Below are positions 6,844 through 10,654 of a stretch of 10,654 bases of DNA, in pieces. The translations under genes and the position numbers were made by a program. Source of the DNA: JAULUH01 sp032111745 (GTDB taxonomy: Bacteria > Chloroflexota > Anaerolineae > JAAEKA01); contig JAULUH010000012.1 of assembly GCA_032111745.1 (NCBI GenBank), positions 1 through 10,654 of the forward strand, in the 5' to 3' direction. The notes under the pieces are model-generated. The model saw only the letters and a program-made list of their open reading frames with translations, did not search any database and was not told the DNA's origin. Position 1 is the first letter of the stretch. The number at the start of each line of letters is the position of its first letter.

Positions 6844-7869
6844 TCATGTCATCTTCAAGTCCCGCCGGAAGTAGTTGTCAAGCCGCAGCTCGGTGACGTC
6901 GACGAGTCGAATCAGATAGCGATCATCCAACCTATCGAGAATAGCCCGCGCCAGGCCGATCATGTCTTTGCTCGTCGCGTAGGTGTCTCGAATGCGTTTT
7001 TCATCCTCCCGCAACAGTCTCGCGATCTTGGCAGGTTTCTTGGAACGCAGCATGTCCTCGGAGCCTAGCGTCACGTAGGAATAGTGCCCAACGGCGAGAT
7101 CGCGTTCAAGATCCTGCCAATCGTCGATCATTTGGATGGCAGCGCCGAAGAGGAGGAACACTTGCCAGTAGTCGTCGATTAGGGATGCTTTGCCCAGGCG
7201 CTCCAGGCTCAGCATGAATGGCGTCACCGAATTGGCGCCTTTGGCGCCAAGCTGGCTGGGATCGTCCAGACGATAGGGGCTGGCCTTCCAGCGCATAGAC
7301 TTCTCCCTGATCTCCGCTTCCAGAAACAGGGAACGCGTGCGGTGCATGATGTCCAGGTTGACGCTCGAAACGCCGAAAATGTCGAGGGCGAGGGTTTCGT
7401 ACTCCGCAATCAGCGACTGAGCGACCAGGATCTCGACGGGAGAAGGCTCGTTGCTGTCGACGTTCTCGTCCAGGATGCCGTATCCCGCCACGGCCAGGAC
7501 GCCCGCGCGCAGGATGTCTCTGAATCTCGCGATCAGGTCGACCAGGCCCTGTTCGTCCATCCAGACGGCGAGGAAGGCAAAAACGGGATAGGCATCCTTG
7601 AAGTACTGAGATCGGTTGCTCTTCCATTGCGACACATCAAGCCCAAAGGTCGCGCTGTACTCCTTCAAGATCTCTCGCGCCTCCTCGTCCAGCCCTCTGA
7701 ATGCGGACAGGAGCCCTACATCGACCTTGAGATGCTTCAGCCATGTGAAGACAGCGCTGCGATCCGCCAGGAACGGCGCCATCACGGCCGCCCAGAAGGC
7801 CTCCTTGTCCCGATGATACACTTCCAGGATGGTTGGTGCGAATGCTTCAAAGGCAGGCTTGCGTCGCAT
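6844..7869 (-). CDS. Class I isoprenoid (terpene/prenyl) synthase-like protein
   Basis: This 341-residue, mostly helical protein has two acidic motifs at the right distance for the class I isoprenoid synthase fold: ILDENVDSNE (Asp134, Glu135, Asp138) and QMIDDWQDLERDLAVGHYSY (Gln246, Asp249, Asp250, Asp253, Glu255, Asp257). These would bind Mg2+ and a prenyl diphosphate. The second motif, followed by G-H-x-S/T-Y, recalls both polyprenyl synthases and the DUF2600/YtpB-type large-terpene synthases. Overall it looks more like an uncharacterised class I isoprenoid enzyme than a housekeeping prenyltransferase, which would have a canonical DDxxD first motif. The ATG at 7869 has GGAG 8 nt upstream. 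It appears intact, with a normal length. The gene lies 18 nt after the stop of the MalT remnant and may rely on that fragment's promoter. Product unknown. Confidence 0.7.
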   Translation of the reverse strand: MRRKPAFEAFAPTILEVYHRDKEAFWAAVMAPFLADRSAVFTWLKHLKVDVGLLSAFRGLDEEAREILKEYSATFGLDVSQWKSNRSQYFKDAYPVFAFLAVWMDEQGLVDLIARFRDILRAGVLAVAGYGILDENVDSNEPSPVEILVAQSLIAEYETLALDIFGVSSVNLDIMHRTRSLFLEAEIREKSMRWKASPYRLDDPSQLGAKGANSVTPFMLSLERLGKASLIDDYWQVFLLFGAAIQMIDDWQDLERDLAVGHYSYVTLGSEDMLRSKKPAKIARLLREDEKRIRDTYATSKDMIGLARAILDRLDDRYLIRLVDVTELRLDNYFRRDLKMT

Positions 7870-7887
7870 CTGGCTAACTCCAATGGT

Positions 7888-8244
7888 CTAGGACTGCACG
7901 ACGAGGCGGCTATCCTCTGCGCGCTGTTTGATCCCCAGCAGCATCTTGCGGGTCATCACGAACCCGATGGGGGCCAGGAAACGGGCTGGGTCGTTGTCCC
8001 CTTCGTCCAGCGACAGCCAGGCGGCCCTCACCCCTGGCCCCTCTTCCAGAGGGCGAGGGGAAGCTTGCCGGGCCGCGATCCATGCGCTGACCAGGGTGGT
8101 CTTGCCGCAGCCGGCCGCGGCCGAGATCAGGGTGAGCTTGCCGTTCAGGCCAGCGTCGAGCCGCTCGATCAGGCGCGGGCGCGACACGACCCTGGCGCGC
8201 GGCGCCGGCATGTACAACTTGGTGGCTAAGATCGGCGCGGGCAT
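7888..8244 (-). pseudogene. MalT/LuxR-type STAND regulator, N-terminal remnant with in-frame repeat insertion
   Basis: The 118 residues from ATG 8244 match the start of large (~900 aa) MalT-like STAND ATPase regulators: PILATKLYMPAPRARVVSRP, then LTLISAAAGCGKTTLVSAW with the Walker A Lys at residue 48, then AWLSLDEGDNDPARFL. Between WIAARQ and AWLSLDEGDND lie 14 extra codons (residues 61-74, bases 8023-8064) made of a dispersed DNA repeat. After RFLA (residue 91) similarity ends, and an unrelated tail (IGFVMTRKMLLGIKQ...) runs to the stop at 7888. No sensor, arm or LuxR DNA-binding domain remains, so it cannot act as a MalT-type activator. The upstream extension of the frame to 8391 has no family character; M at 8244 is the natural start. 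Confidence 0.78.
8023..8064. repeat. CCCTCACCCC-type dispersed repeat inside the MalT remnant
   Basis: Read on the plus strand, the segment begins CCCTCACCCCTGGCCCCTCT, continues with TCCAGAGGGCGAGGGG and contains the inverted pair CCCCTC/GAGGGcGAGGGG. This matches a widespread style of dispersed repeat in environmental genomes (CCCTCACCCC...CCCAGAGGGAGAGGGG). It spans 42 nt, a multiple of three, and is translated as about 14 extra residues (ASPRPLEEGPGVRA) within an otherwise conserved ATPase segment. Confidence 0.65.
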
Positions 8245-8250
8245 GGCACA

Positions 8251-8256
8251 ATTATA
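8251..8256 (-). promoter_or_regulatory. Perfect -10 box 6 nt before the MalT-remnant start codon
   Basis: On the minus strand the sequence reads TATAAT-TGTGCC-ATG. A consensus -10 this close to the ATG would place the transcription start at or next to the start codon, giving a leaderless mRNA. No convincing -35 is seen 17 nt upstream. The promoter could now drive the intact isoprenoid-synthase-like gene downstream. Confidence 0.4.
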
Positions 8257-8306
8257 CGGCATACGCTGGAATACAGGAACGGCGCGCGCCATGCCCACCA
8301 CGACGA

Positions 8307-8336
8307 TTGTGACCCCGGCACTCGTTGTGCTACACT
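8307..8336 (+). promoter_or_regulatory. Candidate promoter for the 109-aa gene
   Basis: TTGTGA (8307-8312) and TACACT (8331-8336) lie 18 nt apart. The -10 has an extended TGC just before it, as in extended -10 promoters. It is 83 nt upstream of the ATG at 8420. The match is moderate and unsupported by other evidence. Confidence 0.3.
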
Positions 8337-8419
8337 GCGGACAATTGAGCGGCACGGCATTTGCGCTTTCCCCAAGCCGGGCAAGCCGCATCCGCTCCCT
8401 CGTTAGTCAGGAGGCCGCC

Positions 8420-8749
8420 ATGTCCTTGCCCGAAACGGATTGGAGGCAACTCACCCGCCTCAAGCCGCTGGCGCTGGAGCAGTTGTGCCGGCGCATTCTG
8501 GAGGAGGCGCAGGCCCTGATCGCTGCGCCCGGCGAGCGCGACTCGCACCGCGTCTATCTGGCGCTGTTCAACCACATCCAGAAGGGCGATCGGCTGATCG
8601 CCGACGGCTTCGACGATTGGAGCCGCTCGCGCGCCATTGATCACCTGGTCGTCTGGCGCGGGCACGACCTGATCACCGATGAGGAGTTCGCCGCCTTCAG
8701 CCCGGAAACCCGCGCGGCCGTGGAGTTCTGGCTGTCGGGACCACCATAG
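8420..8749 (+). CDS. Small helical protein (109 aa), probable partner of a caspase-like protease gene
   Basis: The ATG at 8420 has a strong ribosome site (AGGAGG, 8409-8414, 5 nt spacing); the frame is open further upstream, but that part has no gene character. The protein appears complete and helical: DWRQLTRLKPLALEQLCRRI, then SHRVYLALFNHIQKGDRLIADGFDD, then LITDEEFAAFSPETRAAVEF. I recall similar small proteins (L-K-P-x-A-L-x-x-x-C..., ...LLTEEEFARFSPETR) next to caspase-family genes in cyanobacteria and Chloroflexota, and here a caspase-like start follows after 15 nt. Role is unknown; an adaptor or regulator of the protease is an inference from position. With the protease reduced to a stub, the gene may be a survivor of a broken module. 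Confidence 0.72.
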   Translation: MSLPETDWRQLTRLKPLALEQLCRRILEEAQALIAAPGERDSHRVYLALFNHIQKGDRLIADGFDDWSRSRAIDHLVVWRGHDLITDEEFAAFSPETRAAVEFWLSGPP

Positions 8750-8764
8750 CCTGAGGAGTGCGCC

Positions 8765-8851
8765 ATGCCCACCGAATCGCTTTTCGCCAACCCCTTTTCC
8801 CACGGCTACGCCCTGCTCGTCGGCGTGGGCGCGTGCGCGTACGCGCACTGA
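8765..8851 (+). pseudogene. Caspase-family (peptidase C14-like) protein, N-terminal stub
   Basis: An ATG at 8765 with a good ribosome site (GAGGAG, 6 nt spacing) opens a 28-codon frame ending at TGA 8849-8851. It includes NPFSHGYALLVGVGACAYAH. The HGYALLVGVGACAY segment matches the first strand of bacterial caspase-like (metacaspase/C14) proteins, typically H-A-L-L-I-G-V-G-x-Y. The catalytic His and Cys would lie far downstream and are absent: after about 8840 the sequence switches to unrelated fragments on the other strand. The gene is therefore 3'-truncated by a deletion join. It is 15 nt behind the 109-aa gene, so the two were probably one operon. Confidence 0.6.
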
Positions 8852-8874
8852 TCCCTGCCGATGGTAGAAGAAGA

Positions 8875-9036
8875 AGCCTCCCCGATCCATTCCGCCAGCG
8901 CCTGTTCCGCCGCGGCCAGCGCCTGGTCGATGGTCTCGTAGCGCTCGTCGCTCTCCCAGATCATCCCGCGGATGTCCAGGACGCGCACCTGGGAGCGGCT
9001 GAAGTCATCCCGGCCCAGCTCGATCCAGCCGTCGCC
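8875..9036 (-). pseudogene. Fragment of a small GWIELG-type hypothetical protein
   Basis: About 54 codons read GDGWIELGRDDFSRSQVRVLDIRGMIWES, then a helix ending in ALAAAEQALAEWIGEA. This resembles a family of short conserved hypothetical proteins in Chloroflexota and cyanobacteria (W-I-E-[IL]-G-x-D-x-[YF]-S-x-S-x-x-R-x-L-D...). The expected N-terminus is missing; the frame instead begins in HsdM- and DUF1016-derived sequence, and downstream it runs into the reverse complement of the caspase stub. No function is known to me. Confidence 0.5.
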
Positions 9037-9125
9037 GCGGCGACGATGCGCTGCGCGTCGCCGTTCACGCCGGCGTCCTGGCGCATGATGTCCTGGATCG
9101 ATTTGACGAGGGTGGTGATAGACAT
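8961..9125 (-). pseudogene. Type I restriction methyltransferase (HsdM) N-terminal fragment
   Basis: From ATG 9125 on the minus strand the frame reads MSITTLVKSIQDIMRQDAG followed by VNGDAQRI (27 codons, to 9045). This is a very typical start of one HsdM subfamily, in which it leads into the LVWMLFLKIFDD helix. Here the match stops after QRI; 27 unrelated codons follow (VAAATAGSSW...), which are the GWIELG fragment read out of frame, and then a stop at 8961. The methyltransferase core (the NPPF-type catalytic motif) is absent. The fragment joins directly to the DUF1016 remnant on its 5' side. Confidence 0.65.
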
Positions 9126-9144
9126 GCAGGGTTAACCGTTCTCC

Positions 9145-9644
9145 TGACAGGTAGAAGTTCATCTTGCCGGCGTCCTCCGGCTGGAACGCGCCGATCTTCA
9201 GGTCGATAACCACGAAGCAACGCAGCCGGAAGTGGTAGAAGAGCAGGTCGAGATAGAAATCCTGGCCGCCGACCTCCAGGTGGTACTGGTTACCGATAAG
9301 CGCACATTGTGCCCCCACGGCAATTGTGCAACAACCTGTTGCACAAATCGCTCGTCCGGCCAGGTCTCGGCAAACGCCCGCATGTACTTCAGCTTGCGCG
9401 CCGAAAAGCCCTTCATGCCGGGAAAAGCCTGGCGCAGGTCTTGCGACAAGCGGTCGATCACCCTGGCGCCCCAGTTCTGGGCGTCCTGCTGGATCAAGAT
9501 CTCGCGGCCGATCTGCCAGTAGAGCAGCACCAGCTCACGGTTGACGGACAACGCCGCCCGTGTCTGGGCGCTGCGGATACGCTCCTGCAGGCTGGCCAGG
9601 AGCGCAGCATAGCGGGGAGAGAGATCCAGCGTTGACGATGACAT
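9145..9644 (-). pseudogene. DUF1016/YhcG-type PDDEXK nuclease with internal deletion and lost C-terminus
   Basis: From ATG 9644 (preferred over GTG 9659: AAAGG lies 7 nt upstream and family members start this way) the N-terminal domain is well preserved: NRELVLLYWQIGREI, LSQDLRQAFPGMKGFSARKL, then QLPWGHNVR at about 9300. There the frame changes, and the other frame continues at ALIGNQYHLEVGGQDFYLDL through FVVIDLKIGAFQPE to AGKMNFYLS near 9145. The section between these two parts, about 100-130 residues in full-length relatives, is missing. The nuclease motif (Asp of FYLDLL, then D-L-K) is present, but the C-terminal ~80 residues are replaced by an HsdM start. Members are thought to be DNA-processing or defence-associated nucleases; this copy is dead. 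Confidence 0.78.
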
Positions 9645-9669
9645 GGTCGCGCCTTTCACGCCGCCCGGC

Positions 9670-9702
9670 GAATTCCTGCTCGCTAAGCTGTTTCTTGTTC
9701 AT
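9670..9702 (-). pseudogene. Possible HsdR-like N-terminal stub (11 codons)
   Basis: On the minus strand ATG 9702-9700 opens MNKKQLSEQEF, which resembles the first residues of some type I restriction (HsdR/DEAD-type) proteins (MNKKxLSExDI...). The similarity stops at a GAATTC, just before the DUF1016 start region. It is too short to be sure; the main support is the presence of other type I system debris 500 bp away. Confidence 0.25.
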
Positions 9703-9854
9703 GCGGAGTCCCTGGCCGCTGGAGAAGGTGGCTGCTCATGCGCTGCCTCCAATCTCTACGCTACTCGATCGAGTCTTGCGTTGCATCGACCGGCATTACA
9801 CCACACGAGCAACGGCAACACGTCCTGGTGTCTTGCCGAGCTTAGCGCAGCGCC

Positions 9855-10304
9855 CTACGACTTACTTCGCAAGAGCGTTCTCCAGCGCCGCTGGCGGTGA
9901 CGGTAGAAAACGTGGGCAAAGGCCCAGACCACTCCGGTCAGCAGCCCGGCCTGGATTTCGATCTCGTCGGTGTAGTGCAGTCTGCCATCCCCAAACGGCT
10001 GAAACCGAATGGTATGATTCCAGACCGGCGAGAGCGCGCCGCATTCCTTGCTCTCGATGCGGTTGGCCGCCCGGTCTATGCTGACGAGCGTGATGCGGTG
10101 TCCTCCCAGCGGCACAAGGCCAAAGAGATACAGCCGCAACGCATAGGTTTTGCCCACGACCCACTCGGTGTCGAGATCGCCTGCCACCAGCGGCTCGAAA
10201 TGCAGGAGCGGCGCGGCCACAAAGCGCAGCGAGGCGGGGCGGCTGATCTCATCCCACAGCTGTTCAGCCGTACAATCGAAAACCGTCGAGATGCTCGCCA
10301 ACAC
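9855..10304 (-). CDS. SRPBCC-fold (START/Bet v1-like) protein
   Basis: This 149-residue protein has the pattern of a bacterial SRPBCC family protein: an N-terminal strand and helix STVFDCTAEQLWDEISRPASL, W-V-V-G-K-T-Y-A-L-R-L-Y-L-F-G-L-V-P-L-G-G-H in the central strands, SPVWNHTIRFQPFGDG, then HYTDEIEIQAG and a long C-terminal helix (GVVWAFAHVFYRHRQRRW). The fold binds hydrophobic ligands such as lipids or polyketides in a cavity. The start is GTG at 10304-10302, with GAGGAGAG 6 nt upstream; a nearby ATG (10309) is out of frame. It begins 31 nt after the stop of the toroid-type gene on the same strand, so they are probably co-transcribed. Ligand unknown. Confidence 0.78.
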   Translation of the reverse strand: MLASISTVFDCTAEQLWDEISRPASLRFVAAPLLHFEPLVAGDLDTEWVVGKTYALRLYLFGLVPLGGHRITLVSIDRAANRIESKECGALSPVWNHTIRFQPFGDGRLHYTDEIEIQAGLLTGVVWAFAHVFYRHRQRRWRTLLRSKS

Positions 10305-10335
10305 GACATACTCTCCTCGTCTTACTTGGGCGCGT

Positions 10336-10654
10336 TCAAAACGCGAAGCGCTTCAACACCCGCAACGCGCGTAGCGTGTTCCAGCGGCTGGGCTGGCCGG
10401 GGGTCTCCATGTCGAAGTACACCTGGCCGGCATGTTTGGCCTGCAACGGCCAGGACCCATCCTTGCGCCGTTTTTGCAGCAGGACATCCAGGGCGTCCTG
10501 CATGCGGGGATCGTACCCCACGCCGGCGCTCCCGAAGTAGTCCAGCGCCCGCAGGATGTCGTAGAACCAGCGCGAGGGGTAGGACAGCAGCAAGAAACGC
10601 GGGTTGATGACTTGGCCGGTGCGGTCGGAGCGGAACAGGCGATGCTGCAGCACG
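10336..10654 (-). CDS. Alpha-toroid (prenyltransferase/terpene-cyclase-like) protein, C-terminal part
   Basis: The frame is open to the window edge, so only the last ~105 residues are seen; the GTG near 10653 is just an internal codon. The text HRLFRSDRTGQVINPRFLLLSYP, SRWFYDILRALDYF, DPRMQDALDVLLQKRRKDGSWPL and SRWNTLRALRVLKRF follows a conserved pattern in uncharacterised bacterial proteins with alpha-alpha toroid repeats like those of squalene cyclases and protein prenyltransferases (K-x-D-G-x-W resembles a QW-type repeat). The catalytic region is outside the window, so enzymatic activity cannot be judged. It precedes the SRPBCC gene by 31 nt. Confidence 0.65.
   Translation of the reverse strand, partial: VLQHRLFRSDRTGQVINPRFLLLSYPSRWFYDILRALDYFGSAGVGYDPRMQDALDVLLQKRRKDGSWPLQAKHAGQVYFDMETPGQPSRWNTLRALRVLKRFAF

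Noticed and set aside
7342..8229. Long plus-strand open frame of 295 codons
   Set aside because: It lies opposite the isoprenoid-synthase-like gene and the MalT remnant, both of which have clear family motifs; its own protein has no recognisable pattern and no ribosome site.
7928..8419. Upstream extension of the 109-aa gene to a 273-codon frame
   Set aside because: The first 164 codons are the antisense of the MalT remnant and intergenic DNA; AGGAGG sits ideally before the ATG at 8420.
10076..10309. Alternative ATG-initiated frame at 10309
   Set aside because: It has a similar ribosome site, but its protein has no family pattern; the GTG frame at 10304 gives a clear SRPBCC protein.

Overview
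The window is GC-rich and looks like accessory DNA from a member of the Chloroflexota, probably an uncultured Anaerolineae- or Caldilineae-like lineage. This rests on recognition rather than a search. The cues are a solute-binding/von Willebrand protein, a transposase resembling those with a DUF6399-type C-terminus, a MalT-type regulator remnant, and short dispersed repeats (CCGCAGAGACGCAGAG-like, CACGGACGAACACGG-like, CCCTCACCCC-like) known from such genomes.

Region 1 (1-4408, all +) holds five closely spaced genes that probably form one operon: the C-terminal part of a solute-binding + vWA protein, a two-helix membrane protein with a long helical tail, a lipoprotein of the branched-chain amino-acid binding family, a small three-helix membrane protein, and a HEAT-repeat protein. 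No ABC permease or ATPase gene is present, so these parts look more like an envelope sensing or assembly system than an importer. The last gene runs into a dispersed repeat that supplies its final ~20 residues.

Region 2 (about 4345-4725) has no gene of its own after 4408. It holds degenerate dispersed repeats, then a run of hairpins. Region 3 (about 4703-6633) is an insertion sequence. It has a 20-bp terminal inverted repeat with one mismatch, a second outer 11-bp inverted repeat, and one transposase gene on the minus strand. That gene is split into two frames exactly at a ~40-nt hairpin that appears to have inserted next to a probable catalytic Asp. From 6634 to 6843 I see nothing recognisable.

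Region 4 (6844-7869, -) is an apparently intact class I isoprenoid-synthase-like gene. Region 5 (7888-9702) is a gene graveyard: a MalT/STAND N-terminus, a possibly intact 109-aa gene followed by a 28-codon caspase-like stub, a GWIELG-type small-protein fragment, an HsdM N-terminus, a DUF1016 nuclease with an internal deletion, and perhaps an HsdR-like start. Several of these families are common in defence islands, so this reads as a decayed defence island, unless the joins are assembly artefacts.

Region 6 (9855-10654, -) holds an SRPBCC-fold gene downstream of the C-terminal end of a gene resembling alpha-toroid (prenyltransferase/terpene-cyclase-like) proteins. Together with the isoprenoid-synthase-like gene this hints at a lipid or terpenoid role for the right-hand flank, but the substrate cannot be read from sequence.
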